NCBI GenBank assembly: GCA_900553755.1
Contig: USEX01000003.1
Location: 1-64,000 of the forward strand
DNA length: 64,000 bases
Reading direction: 5' to 3'
From: an uncultured Clostridium sp.
GTDB lineage: Bacteria; Bacillota; Clostridia; TANB77; CAG-508
Shown here: piece by piece, positions 53,467 to 62,658 of the stretch
Numbering within the stretch: the first letter of the stretch is position 1
Layout of the letters: each line of letters opens with the position of its first letter
The notes under the pieces: generated by a model
Seen by the model: only the letters and a program-made list of their open reading frames with translations
Database searches by the model: none
What the model was told of the DNA's origin: nothing
Translations under genes and position numbers: made by a program

Positions 53467-54243
53467 TTAATTTGAACTTGATGAATAATAATTATTCATT
53501 AACCAATTATAGTAATTAAATGGTTCTATTGTTTTTGGCTTTCCGTAATCCACTCCATATGTTTCAACTCTTATACTGCTTATAACTGGTGGGCTTACCG
53601 GCTTATCAAGCCCTTCTTTTGCATTTTCATCTCTTGTTACTACTTCAACATTAGCAATCTTATCTACTATATCTAATCCTTCTATAACTTTTCCAAATCC
53701 TGCAAACACTCTATTTAAGTTTTGGTTATCTGCATTCATTATAAAGAATTGTGAATTTGCTGAATTATATCCCTTTGTTTCCAATGAAGAATCAACTTTA
53801 CTATAATCATATCTTTCCATTGCTATAACGCCTTTTTCAAATTTTAATGTATTTTCATCATATCCATTAAGGCTAAATTCACCTTCTATTGCATATTTTT
53901 TATCCTCAGAGCTACCTTTTTCTATAGAGCTATCTATGTTAGATAAAGTTGCAGTTTTGCTACTATCACCTGCTAAAATTCTGTATTGTGGATTTGTTTC
54001 GTAAAAAGTTAATCCATCATAGAATCCATTATTGGCTAAAGCAATAAAATTTGTTACTGTGTTTGGAGCAACATCTGGGTATAGTTCTACTTTTATTGTT
54101 CCATAATCTTTTACTTCTATTGTTGCTACTGGATTTTCCGCCTTATAACTTCCTTTATTTACATATCCATATATAAGGAATCCAATTCCTACTAGCATAG
54201 CTATTATGCATAATATTAATATAATTTGTTTAAATGTTTTCAT
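53467..54243 (-). CDS. Membrane-anchored cyclophilin-type peptidyl-prolyl isomerase
   Basis: 258 residues. A single N-terminal helix (7-29) anchors an extracytoplasmic cyclophilin domain (about 40-235) with YPDVAPNTVTNF, NSQFFIM and RVFAGFGKV. It should speed proline folding of surface proteins. An insertion near 95-135 (SSIEKGSSEDKK) is longer than in PpiB. AGGAGG precedes the ATG. It lies 9 bp after disA. Confidence 0.9.
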   Translation of the reverse strand: MKTFKQIILILCIIAMLVGIGFLIYGYVNKGSYKAENPVATIEVKDYGTIKVELYPDVAPNTVTNFIALANNGFYDGLTFYETNPQYRILAGDSSKTATLSNIDSSIEKGSSEDKKYAIEGEFSLNGYDENTLKFEKGVIAMERYDYSKVDSSLETKGYNSANSQFFIMNADNQNLNRVFAGFGKVIEGLDIVDKIANVEVVTRDENAKEGLDKPVSPPVISSIRVETYGVDYGKPKTIEPFNYYNWLMNNYYSSSSN

Positions 54244-54252
54244 TATTTCCTC

Positions 54253-55326
54253 CTATAACATCGAATTTTCAAATACAAATTGTTCTTGCATTCTTCTTAA
54301 TGATTGTTTTATTGTTCTTGCACGTACTTCGCCAATTCCTTCAACCTCGTCCAATTGAGGAATATCTGCAGCTAATATATGCTGGAATGATTTAAATGAT
54401 TTTACAAGATTATCAACAATATTGCTTGGCATTCTTGGTATTTTATTTAATACCCTATAACCTTTAGTAAATACACCTACTTCATCATAATTATCAAAAT
54501 CTCCATAACCTAATAGCTTGGCTATATTTTGTGATTTCATTAAATCATCTCTTGTTAGTCCTCTTATTGTATCTAGAACTTTTTCTGGCGTTCTTTTTTT
54601 ACCTGCTGCAATATAATCTTTTACCATTAAAAGTTCTTCTTTTTCTAAGTCTCCAACCAATTCTTGCAATTGAATTTCTAACAATCTTCCATCTTCGCCC
54701 AATTCAAAAATTGCCCTTTGAACTTCTTCTACCATATTCATAACCATTTCCGCTCTTTGTATTGCCACTATAACATTTTCTAATGTTACAATATCATTAA
54801 ACTCATACTCGTTTAATAAGCTTAGCTTACTATCAAATACTTTCATGTATTTTTCAACTGTTTGTAAAGCTTGGTTTCCTTTTGATATTACCTTAGAGCT
54901 ATCTTCTAAAACATATCTACTATTCGCTTTAAATATTGTTATTATATTTCTTCTTTGAGATATACTTATTACCAAGTCTCCTGTTTGTTTTGCAGTACGT
55001 TCAGCAGTTCTATGTCTTGTCCCTGTTTCAACAGTAGTAATTTGAGATGATGGAATTAATTGAGTATTAGCAAATAATATTTTTTTCATATCCGAACTTA
55101 ATATTATAGCTCCATCCATTTTAGCGAGCTCATACAATTTTGCAGGTGTATAATCTACATTTAGGCTAAATCCTCCATCTGCAATATCTAAAACTTCTTT
55201 TCCATCTCCTACAACTATTAAAGCTCCCGTTTTTGCTTTTAATATATTTTCTAATCCCTCTCTTATTTCTGTTCCTGGTGCAATGGTCTTTAATACTTCT
55301 AAAATGTCATTTTTATAAGTTGCCAA
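54253..55326 (-). CDS. disA: DNA-integrity scanning diadenylate cyclase DisA
   Basis: 357 residues making c-di-AMP and sensing DNA damage. Seen: catalytic DGAIILS (about residue 72) and RHRTAERT, a helical spine, and a C-terminal helix-hairpin-helix (EVEGIGEVRARTI) for DNA. Start is the TTG at 55326: GGAGG is eight bases upstream, and the longer frame overlaps that site. Operon radA-disA is standard for Firmicutes. Confidence 0.96.
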   Translation of the reverse strand: MATYKNDILEVLKTIAPGTEIREGLENILKAKTGALIVVGDGKEVLDIADGGFSLNVDYTPAKLYELAKMDGAIILSSDMKKILFANTQLIPSSQITTVETGTRHRTAERTAKQTGDLVISISQRRNIITIFKANSRYVLEDSSKVISKGNQALQTVEKYMKVFDSKLSLLNEYEFNDIVTLENVIVAIQRAEMVMNMVEEVQRAIFELGEDGRLLEIQLQELVGDLEKEELLMVKDYIAAGKKRTPEKVLDTIRGLTRDDLMKSQNIAKLLGYGDFDNYDEVGVFTKGYRVLNKIPRMPSNIVDNLVKSFKSFQHILAADIPQLDEVEGIGEVRARTIKQSLRRMQEQFVFENSML

Positions 55327-55357
55327 AATACTTACCTCCAATCTAATTATAAGAGTT

Positions 55358-56725
55358 TTAGGCTAATCCTACTGCTTTCATAGCGTCATTAATATTTCTA
55401 ATACCTATTATATCTATTTTATAGCTATCTTTCAAGAGTTTTTTATTACTTTCTGGTATTATGCATTTCTTAAATCCCATTTTCTCGGCTTCTTTAATTC
55501 TTTTTTCAACAAAGTTTACACTTCTTACCTCACCTGTTAGCCCAACTTCACCAATGACTATTGCATCTTTCGGAATGCTTTTATTACTAAAGCTTGAAGC
55601 TATTACTAATATTGTTCCCAAATCCACAGCAGGCTCTACTAGCCTAATACCACTTACCACATTTAGATATATATCCTGCGCTCCTAATGGTACTCTTGCT
55701 TTTTTCTCGAGTACTGCTATTAGCATAGTTAATCTATTATAGTCTACACCATTTGCTGCTCTTCTTGGCAATCCATATACACTTGGAGTCGTTAGAGCTT
55801 GTAGTTCTATTAAAAGTGGTCTTGTTCCTTCCATGCTAGCTACAATTACTGAACCAGGTGGATTGTCAACTCTATCAGATATTAGTATTGTTGATGGATT
55901 GCTAATCTCTACCATGCCTTCGTTTTGCATTTCAAACATACCAATTTCATTAGTTGATCCAAACCTATTTTTAACACTTCTTAAAATTCTATATGAGAAA
56001 TACCTCTCTCCTTCTAAATATAAAACTGTATCTACCATATGCTCTAATACTCTTGGTCCTGCTATATTTCCATCTTTTGTAACATGCCCAATTATTATTG
56101 TAGATATTTGATGACCTTTGCAAACTCGCATTATTCTTGCAGTTATTTCTCTTACTTGGCTTACTGAGCCAGCGGCTGATGTGATTTCATCCGAATACAT
56201 TGTTTGTATCGAATCTATTATAACAAGCTTTGGTTTCATTTCTAATATTACCTGTTCTATCACATCAATATCTGTTTCACCTAAAAAGAATATATTGTTG
56301 TTTTTAATATTTAACCTATCTGCTCTTATTTTTATTTGTTCTGCAGACTCTTCTCCAGACACATACAATACTTTGCCGTTTCCTGTTATTTTATCGCATA
56401 ATTCAAGTATTAATGTAGATTTACCTATACCTGGTTCTCCTCCTAATAAAACTAGTGAACCATTAACTAAGCCTCCTCCTAGTACTCTATTTAATTCGGC
56501 TATCCCTGTATTCACTCTTGATTCATTTTTTCCTATTACATCATTTAAAACTTGTGGACTGCTTTTTACTTTAGTTTGTTTAATTCCCTTAATTCCATTT
56601 TGGCTTTCCACAACCTTTTCTTCATAAAAAGAGTTCCAACTATTGCATCCCGGGCATTTTCCTAGCCATTTTGGTGATTCATATCCACATTCACTACACA
56701 CAAATACTGTTTTAGTTTTATTCAT
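55358..56725 (-). CDS. radA: DNA repair protein RadA
   Basis: 455 residues. C4 zinc finger (CSECGYESPKWLGKCPGC), RecA-like ATPase with Walker A GGEPGIGKST, the KNRFG motif, and a Lon-like C-terminal domain (VGLTGEVRSV). It processes recombination branches. Standard length, next to disA. Confidence 0.97.
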   Translation of the reverse strand: MNKTKTVFVCSECGYESPKWLGKCPGCNSWNSFYEEKVVESQNGIKGIKQTKVKSSPQVLNDVIGKNESRVNTGIAELNRVLGGGLVNGSLVLLGGEPGIGKSTLILELCDKITGNGKVLYVSGEESAEQIKIRADRLNIKNNNIFFLGETDIDVIEQVILEMKPKLVIIDSIQTMYSDEITSAAGSVSQVREITARIMRVCKGHQISTIIIGHVTKDGNIAGPRVLEHMVDTVLYLEGERYFSYRILRSVKNRFGSTNEIGMFEMQNEGMVEISNPSTILISDRVDNPPGSVIVASMEGTRPLLIELQALTTPSVYGLPRRAANGVDYNRLTMLIAVLEKKARVPLGAQDIYLNVVSGIRLVEPAVDLGTILVIASSFSNKSIPKDAIVIGEVGLTGEVRSVNFVEKRIKEAEKMGFKKCIIPESNKKLLKDSYKIDIIGIRNINDAMKAVGLA

Positions 56726-56841
56726 ATTTCCTCCATTCGTATTTCTATTTTATATCATAATATGTAACTCATTTCAATGTATTTGGCTATTTTGTAACAC
56801 TTATTTTGCTAAGGCATATATTATATTAGTGGAGGAAACAT

Positions 56842-57198
56842 ATGGCAAACTTTATTTTTAATGTTGTTTTATGGACTTTAGCTTTATACGGTTTTTTTGA
56901 AATTGCAAAAACTTTAATTCGTACATATTATAAACCAAAAAATCTATCTAGTGGAATCTATCTATTTATAGCTGTAAAAAATCAAGAAAATAAAATTGAA
57001 GGTTTTTTAAGGTCTATGCTCTTTAGATTTATTTATGGAAAAGAAGAAAATATAGATAATATTTTTGTTGTAGATTTAAATTCTACTGATAAAACTTCTG
57101 AAATTTTAAATATGCTCGCTAATGATTATGATTGTATTAAATATACTGATATAAAAAATTGTAAAGATATACTAGATTCTATAGGAAAAAAGGGATAA
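56842..57198 (+). CDS. Short membrane-anchored GT2-like protein
   Basis: 118 residues. An N-terminal helix (5-22) leads into YLFIAVKNQENKIEGF and IFVVDLNSTDKT, the first half of a GT2 nucleotide-sugar fold. It stops before the D-x-D and catalytic parts, so it is unlikely to be an active transferase unless truncated. GGAGG precedes the ATG. Could be a regulatory or sporulation-associated membrane protein; no partner is evident. Confidence 0.65.
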   Translation: MANFIFNVVLWTLALYGFFEIAKTLIRTYYKPKNLSSGIYLFIAVKNQENKIEGFLRSMLFRFIYGKEENIDNIFVVDLNSTDKTSEILNMLANDYDCIKYTDIKNCKDILDSIGKKG

Positions 57199-57232
57199 AA
57201 AAAGACACAGTCACTATTTTATAGAACTGTGC
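57197..57232 (-). terminator. rplQ terminator
   Basis: CACAGT (57206-57211) pairs with ACTGTG (57226-57231), with an inner CTAT/ATAG helix; seven T follow on the minus strand. Confidence 0.8.
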
Positions 57233-57247
57233 TTCTATTTATTTTTA

Positions 57248-57772
57248 TTAGATTAACTCTAATATAACTACTTCTGCAGCATCTCCTCTACGAGGACCTT
57301 TTTTAATTATTCTTGTATATCCACCTTTATTATCTTTGTATTTTGGTGCTAATTCATTAAATAATTTTGCAGGTAAGTCTACTGATTTGCCATCGCTATC
57401 TTTTACTTTATTAATATTTCTCATTATTTTTCTTCTTGCATTTAATTTTGATGGCATATCTTTCATTCTTTTTTCAGTAGTTTCTTCTCTTACTACTTTT
57501 AGGTATTCTCTACCGTTTTTACTTTTTACAAGCTCTGTTACTTTATTTCCTTTTTCATCTAATTTAGCTTTAGAAACTTTTACTTCTACTTCTTCACAAT
57601 TTCCAGCTTCTTTGATTGCAAGTGATATTAAGCTATCAGCAATTGCTTTTACTTCTTTTGCTCTAGTTTCAGTAGTTTCTATTTTTTCATGCCATATTAA
57701 ATCAGTAACTTGAGTTTTAAGCATAGATAAACGTATATCTGTTGCTTTACCTAGTTTTCTATTTGTTGCCAC
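57248..57772 (-). CDS. rplQ: Ribosomal protein L17, with insertion
   Basis: 174 residues, longer than the usual 115-130. The core is clear: NRKLGKATDIRLSML at the start, HEKIETTETRAKEV, and PSKLNARRK near the middle, with GGYTRIIKKGPRRGDAAEV at the end. The extra 40-50 residues (about 60-115) are charged (EEVEVKVSKAKLDEKG). L17 rings the exit tunnel of the 50S subunit. GTG at 57772 is preferred: GGAAGG sits eight bases upstream. Confidence 0.93.
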   Translation of the reverse strand: MATNRKLGKATDIRLSMLKTQVTDLIWHEKIETTETRAKEVKAIADSLISLAIKEAGNCEEVEVKVSKAKLDEKGNKVTELVKSKNGREYLKVVREETTEKRMKDMPSKLNARRKIMRNINKVKDSDGKSVDLPAKLFNELAPKYKDNKGGYTRIIKKGPRRGDAAEVVILELI

Positions 57773-57787
57773 TTTTTTCACCTTCCT

Positions 57788-58732
57788 TTAATCATCACTA
57801 TTTGCAAAGTCTAAACCTAATGAATGTAATTTATTGGTTACTTCATCTAATGATTTCTTACCTAAATTTCTTACCTTCATCATCTCTGCTTCTGTCTTAT
57901 TTGTTAAATCTTCTACAGTTGAAATTCCTGCTCTCTTTAAGCAGTTAAATGAACGTGCAGATAATTCTAAGTCTTCGATTGAAGTTTCTAGAATTTTTTC
58001 TTTCTTAGATTCTTCTTTTTCTATCATAACTTGTGTATTTTTACTAATTTCTGATAAATCAATAAATAATTCTAAGTGTTCTGTCATTATTTTAGCTGCT
58101 AAACTTAATGCTTCATATGGTTTTAAGCTTCCATCTGTCCACAATTCAATAGTTAATTTGTCTAAATCAACCATTTGTCCAACTCTAGTATTTTCTACTG
58201 AGTAGTTTACTTTCTTTACTGGTGTATAGATAGAGTCTATAGCTATCATACCTAATGGCATATCAGGGAATTTATTCTTTTCAGCTGTGTTGTATCCTCT
58301 TCCACGGTTAGCAGTCATTTCCATTGATAAGCGACCACCATTTACAGTAGCTATATGTAAATCTGGATTTAAGATTTCAACAGTTCCATCTGTTATGATA
58401 TCTGCTGCTGTTACTTCTCCTTCACCTTCAAAATTAATTCTTAATGTTTTTACCTCATCATCAGAGATTTTTATTTTTACATTTTTTAAATTAACTATAA
58501 TTTCTGGAACATCTTCTACAACATGTGCTATTGTAGCAAATTCATGTGCTACTCCAGCAATTTTTACTGATGTAATAGCTGCTCCTGGTAGTGAAGAAAG
58601 CAATATTCTTCTTAAAGAGTTTCCTATTGTTATACCATATCCACGTTCTAATGGTTCACATGTAAATTTCGCATAATTTGTAGCATTGTCCATTTCCAAG
58701 CACTTAATATTTGGCTTTTCAAATTCAATCAT
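57788..58732 (-). CDS. rpoA: RNA polymerase alpha subunit
   Basis: 314 residues. N-terminal assembly domain with [14 protein letters not shown] and a C-terminal domain with [14 protein letters not shown] and [10 protein letters not shown] that binds UP elements and activators. Standard length. AGGAGG precedes the ATG. About 146 bp separate it from rpsD, with an internal AAATTAG/CTAATTT hairpin that might be a leader. Confidence 0.98.
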   Translation of the reverse strand: MIEFEKPNIKCLEMDNATNYAKFTCEPLERGYGITIGNSLRRILLSSLPGAAITSVKIAGVAHEFATIAHVVEDVPEIIVNLKNVKIKISDDEVKTLRINFEGEGEVTAADIITDGTVEILNPDLHIATVNGGRLSMEMTANRGRGYNTAEKNKFPDMPLGMIAIDSIYTPVKKVNYSVENTRVGQMVDLDKLTIELWTDGSLKPYEALSLAAKIMTEHLELFIDLSEISKNTQVMIEKEESKKEKILETSIEDLELSARSFNCLKRAGISTVEDLTNKTEAEMMKVRNLGKKSLDEVTNKLHSLGLDFANSDD

Positions 58733-58878
58733 TTTTACCTCCTATATAGAAGTTATGGATTAGACTTTTAAATTAGTTTCTCTAATTTTGTCTTAAAATA
58801 CCCTACTTCAATTTAATTTTTACTTTCTAAGTCTTATTACTTTAGATTGTTAAATTCTAATTGCCTAACTTCTAGTTA

Positions 58879-59505
58879 TTATTTAGAGTAAAGCTCTACT
58901 ATTAAATGTTCCTCAACAGGTAGGTCAATGTCTTCTCTTGTTGCTAATTTTAATATCTTTCCACTTAATTTTTCAGCGTCTTTTTCTAACCAAGCTGGAA
59001 CTGGTCTGCTGCTATTTTCTTCAACAGCTAATTTTATTGTTCCGTTATCTTTTCTTATTTCTCTTACACTAATAACGTCTCCAGCTTTTACTAAGTATGA
59101 TGGTATGTCTACTTTCTTACCATTTACTTCGAAAGCCCCATGAGTAACTTGCATTCTTGCTTGTGCTCTTGAACTTGCAAATCCTAATCTATATACAACA
59201 TTATCTAATCTGCTTTCTAATAATTGAAGTAATACTTCACCTGTTTTTCCTTTGCTGCTTGATGCCATTTCGAAGTATCTTCTAAATTGTTTTTCGCCTA
59301 CACCATAGAATGCTTTTGTTTTTTGTTTTTCTCTTAACTGAGTACCATATTCAGAAATTTTGCTTTTCTTTTGACCATTTTGGCCTGGAGCATAATTTCT
59401 TCTAGCTATACTGCATTTGTCTGAGTAGCATCTTGAACCTTTTAGGAACAATTTTTGACCTTCTTTACGGCAAATACGGCATTGTTCATCTTTATATCTT
59501 GCCAT
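58879..59505 (-). CDS. rpsD: Ribosomal protein S4 (zinc-binding form)
   Basis: 208 residues. N-terminal Cys-type zinc region ([14 protein letters not shown]), then the S4 RNA-binding domain ([14 protein letters not shown]). It starts 16S 5'-domain assembly and, in relatives, represses its own operon. It lies 26 bp after rpsK. Confidence 0.97.
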   Translation of the reverse strand: MARYKDEQCRICRKEGQKLFLKGSRCYSDKCSIARRNYAPGQNGQKKSKISEYGTQLREKQKTKAFYGVGEKQFRRYFEMASSSKGKTGEVLLQLLESRLDNVVYRLGFASSRAQARMQVTHGAFEVNGKKVDIPSYLVKAGDVISVREIRKDNGTIKLAVEENSSRPVPAWLEKDAEKLSGKILKLATREDIDLPVEEHLIVELYSK

Positions 59506-59531
59506 TTTTTAATATCTCCTTTCTTGTTATC

Positions 59532-59933
59532 CTATACTCTTCTTCTTTTTGGTGGTCTACAACCATTGTGAGGTATTGGAGTAACATCTTTAATTGATGT
59601 TATTTCTAATCCTGCTGTTTGTAATGCTCTTATTGCTGCTTCACGTCCTGAACCTGGTCCTTTAACAAAAACATCTACAGTTTTTAGCCCATGTTCCATA
59701 GCAGCTTTAGCAGCTGTTTCTGCAGCTTCGCCTGCGGCAAATGGTGTACTTTTTCTAGAGCCTTTAAATCCTAGTTCTCCAGCACTTGCCCATGATAAAG
59801 CATTTCCTTGTGTATCTGTAATTGTAACTATTGTATTATTAAAACTAGAATGAATATGAGCCATACCTTTTTCTATATTTTTTCTGTCTCTTCTTCTAGT
59901 AGTTGGCTTTTTAGCTAAATTCTTTGTAGCCAT
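59532..59933 (-). CDS. rpsK: Ribosomal protein S11
   Basis: 133 residues with the S11 core [15 protein letters not shown] and [15 protein letters not shown] at the C-terminus. AGGAGG precedes the ATG. It ends in TAG, another ordinary amber stop. Confidence 0.98.
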   Translation of the reverse strand: MATKNLAKKPTTRRRDRKNIEKGMAHIHSSFNNTIVTITDTQGNALSWASAGELGFKGSRKSTPFAAGEAAETAAKAAMEHGLKTVDVFVKGPGSGREAAIRALQTAGLEITSIKDVTPIPHNGCRPPKRRRV

Positions 59934-59993
59934 TTAAACTTTCCTCCTTTTGAATCTAGATGCTAAATATTATTTAACTTCTATCTTCCAATT

Positions 59994-60359
59994 TTATTTC
60001 TTGCTCTTGCTTACTAATTTTCTTGGTCCTTTTCTTGTACGAGCATTAGTTTTTGTTCTTTGTCCTCTTACTGGAAGACTCCTTCTATGTCTTAGACCTC
60101 TATAACATCCTATTTCAGTTAATCTTTTTATATTTAGCGCAACTTCTCTACGTAAGTCACCTTCTAATGTATATCCGTCTATAGCATTTCTTATTGCTTG
60201 TACTTGTTCGTCTGTTAAATCTTTAACCCTAGTATCTGGATTTATTCCAGCTTTTTTTAATATTTCTTGTGAACGAGATAGTCCTATTCCATATATATAT
60301 GTAAGTCCTATTTCAACTCTTTTTTCTCTAGGTAAATCAACTCCTCCTATACGAGCCAT
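59994..60359 (-). CDS. rpsM: Ribosomal protein S13
   Basis: 121 residues with [22 protein letters not shown] and [16 protein letters not shown]. The start ATG 60359 has GGAGGTG nine bases upstream; the longer frame to 60374 includes that site. It lies downstream of a 271-bp leader region. Confidence 0.97.
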   Translation of the reverse strand: MARIGGVDLPREKRVEIGLTYIYGIGLSRSQEILKKAGINPDTRVKDLTDEQVQAIRNAIDGYTLEGDLRREVALNIKRLTEIGCYRGLRHRRSLPVRGQRTKTNARTRKGPRKLVSKSKK

Positions 60360-60630
60360 TTTTTGCACCTCCACATGTACTTAATTTTATTTTTTATTTT
60401 AATTTGTCTTTTTATTAGTTAAAGGTGAAATGCACCAATATAAAAGTTATAAACTATATTCTTGGTAAAGGATATTAGAGGTTAATACCTTTATTTGGAG
60501 TATAATTCATTAGTTTTAATTAGTCTTCAACTTTTTATTAGACATGTATATAAACACAAATCATAAAATTTATTAAACTAATGTTAACAGCCGCTAATCG
60601 TGATTTGTGTTAATATCAAATTTTGTTCAA
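60360..60630 (-). promoter_or_regulatory. Long rpmJ-rpsM intergenic leader
   Basis: No ORF is seen. AACACAAATCA (60553-60563) pairs with TGATTTGTGTT (60601-60611), and GGTG-CATTT-CACC forms a second small helix nearer rpsM. In most Firmicutes this gap is a few tens of bases, so it may hold a ribosomal-protein autoregulatory leader. Confidence 0.4.
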
Positions 60631-60744
60631 TTATCCTTGTCTTTGTTTATGTTTAGGATTTTCGCAAATTACTCTTGTGACACCTCTTCTTTTTATTACT
60701 TTGCATTTGTCACACATAGGTTTTACTGATGGTCTTACTTTCAT
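60631..60744 (-). CDS. rpmJ: Ribosomal protein L36
   Basis: 37 residues: [19 protein letters not shown] and [13 protein letters not shown] with the Cys/His zinc set (C11, C14, C27, H32). A GAGGTG site precedes the ATG. The gene is too short for routine ORF lists but in the canonical place after infA. Confidence 0.97.
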   Translation of the reverse strand: MKVRPSVKPMCDKCKVIKRRGVTRVICENPKHKQRQG

Positions 60745-60785
60745 TTCATTCACCTCTCTTTAAGTTAAGTTATAAGGTTCATATT

Positions 60786-61004
60786 TTATTTAGCTCTCCA
60801 AGTGATTCTGCCTCTAGTTAAATCATATGGTGATAATTCAACTTTTACTTTATCCCCTGGAAGAATTTTTATATAATTCATTCTTAACTTTCCTGAAATA
60901 TGAGCTAATATTTGATGCCCATTTTCTAGTTCTACTTTAAAGTTTGTATTAGGTAGTGTTTCTACTACTGTTCCTTCTACTTCTATAACATCCTCTTTAG
61001 ACAT
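60786..61004 (-). CDS. infA: Translation initiation factor IF-1
   Basis: 72 residues of the single S1/OB-fold ([33 protein letters not shown]). It blocks the ribosomal A site during initiation. GGAGGG precedes the ATG. Confidence 0.98.
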   Translation of the reverse strand: MSKEDVIEVEGTVVETLPNTNFKVELENGHQILAHISGKLRMNYIKILPGDKVKVELSPYDLTRGRITWRAK

Positions 61005-61085
61005 TCAATACCCTCCTAAATTGATATTGCTTATAAAATACAATAAATCTATTTTAAGCAATAGCTTATATAGTATATCGCATTT

Positions 61086-61856
61086 TTACAATAAAGTCAA
61101 TATTTCAGGCTCATTTTCTGTAATTAAAATAGTATTTTCATAGTGAGCCGCTAGGCTTCCATCCTCTGAAATAATAGTCCACCCATCATCTAATTCTAAA
61201 ATACCCGGTTTTCCTTCTATAACCATTGGCTCTATTGCTAGTGTCATTCCAGGTTCTAGCCTAATTCCTCTTCCTGCTTTTCCATAATTAGGTATTCCTG
61301 GATCTTCATGCATGCTCTCTCCAATTCCATGACCCTGGAATTCTCTTACTACACTGTATCCATGCTTTTCAACATATTCTCCTATTGCATGTGAAATATC
61401 TCCTAGTCTATTTCCTTTTTTTGCATATTTTATTCCTTCATAAAATGATTGTTTTGTAATTTCTACTAATCTTTTAGCTTTTTCATTTACGTTTCCTACA
61501 AAATATGTTCTTGCACAATCACCATTAAATCCGTTTTTATATGCAACTAGGTCAACACTAATAATATCGCCATCTTTTAATATTTCTCTTTTTGAAGGAA
61601 TTCCATGGATTACCACATCATTAACTGAGGCACATATAGAACCTGGAAATGCAGGTACGCCTTTTACTCCACTTGGGTAACCTTTTTCAGCTGGAATAGC
61701 GCCGTTTTCTCTCATTGTTCGTTCAGCAATTTTATCTAATTCATATGTTGATATGCCTGGTCTAATTGCTGCTTCCACTGCTTTCTGAGCTAGATTTGCT
61801 ACTCTGCAAGCTTCTTTCATTTTTTCTATTTCATTTTTGTTTTTTATGCTTACCAA
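61086..61856 (-). CDS. map: Methionine aminopeptidase type I
   Basis: 256 residues. Metal ligands sit in SVDLVAYKNGFNGDCA (two Asp), GHGIGESMHEDP (His), LAIEPM (Glu) and SLAAHYENTI (Glu). It removes the start Met. It begins at TTG 61856, eight bases after AAGAAGG, since no nearby ATG has a site. Confidence 0.95.
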   Translation of the reverse strand: MVSIKNKNEIEKMKEACRVANLAQKAVEAAIRPGISTYELDKIAERTMRENGAIPAEKGYPSGVKGVPAFPGSICASVNDVVIHGIPSKREILKDGDIISVDLVAYKNGFNGDCARTYFVGNVNEKAKRLVEITKQSFYEGIKYAKKGNRLGDISHAIGEYVEKHGYSVVREFQGHGIGESMHEDPGIPNYGKAGRGIRLEPGMTLAIEPMVIEGKPGILELDDGWTIISEDGSLAAHYENTILITENEPEILTLL

Positions 61857-61875
61857 ATTAATTACCTTCTTTAAT

Positions 61876-62544
61876 TTACATATTTTTTATTCTTTCTAAT
61901 ACATCTGCTGCAGCTTCTTTGCCTATTCTATTTATTCTTTCGCTAACTTCTTCTGTTACTAATATATTCTTCTTTGTATAGAAGTCTATTAATGGGCTAG
62001 TTTTTTCATCATATATTTCTAGTCTTTGTCTAATTGCTGCTTCATTGCTGTCATCTTCTCTTTGTACCAATTTTGAACCGCATTTATCACATATTCCTGG
62101 TACTTTAGAAGGATGCATTGTTAAATTATAAGTTGCCTTACAATCTTGATTTGAACATACTCTTCTATTTAAAATTCTTGTAATTATTTCATCTCTTGGA
62201 GTGGTTAGATTTACAACTAAATCAACTTTTTTTCCTTTTTCAGCAAGTATTTCATCTAGTTTTTCTGCTTGCTCTACTGTACGTGGAAATCCATCTAATA
62301 TTGCACCATTTTCGCAATCTTCTTGGTTTAATCTATCTACAACCATAGGTACAGTTATATCATCCGGTACTAAGTTTCCCTTTGATATAAATTCATTTGC
62401 CTTTATTCCCAACTCTGTCTTTTCTGCTATATTTTTTCTAAAAATATCCCCTGTAGATATTTGAGGCCATCCTGTGTTTTCACTTAAAATTCCTGCAACA
62501 GTACCTTTCCCAGTTCCCTGTGCTCCTAACATTATTAAATACAT
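61876..62544 (-). CDS. adk: Adenylate kinase (zinc-lid)
   Basis: 222 residues converting ATP + AMP to two ADP. Walker-like GAQGTGKGT (residues 6-14), DGFPRT, and a lid with two Cys pairs (CSNQDC and CDKCGS) binding zinc, typical of Gram-positives. ATG 62544 has AAAGGAG eight bases upstream; the longer frame to 62562 includes it. Confidence 0.97.
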   Translation of the reverse strand: MYLIMLGAQGTGKGTVAGILSENTGWPQISTGDIFRKNIAEKTELGIKANEFISKGNLVPDDITVPMVVDRLNQEDCENGAILDGFPRTVEQAEKLDEILAEKGKKVDLVVNLTTPRDEIITRILNRRVCSNQDCKATYNLTMHPSKVPGICDKCGSKLVQREDDSNEAAIRQRLEIYDEKTSPLIDFYTKKNILVTEEVSERINRIGKEAAADVLERIKNM

Positions 62545-62605
62545 AATAAAAACTCCTTTCATATTTCCTCTTTAATTAATAGAAAGAAGCTTTTTATACT
62601 TGCTT

Positions 62606-62648
62606 TCTACTAATTAAAAAGGAGAGATTGTTTTTTGTTGTTCTCTCC
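62606..62648 (-). terminator. Terminator between secY and adk
   Basis: GGAGAGA (62611-62617) pairs with TCTCTCC (62642-62648), with five T after it on the minus strand. It would partly uncouple adk from secY. Confidence 0.75.
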
Positions 62649-62658
62649 TCTATATTAT

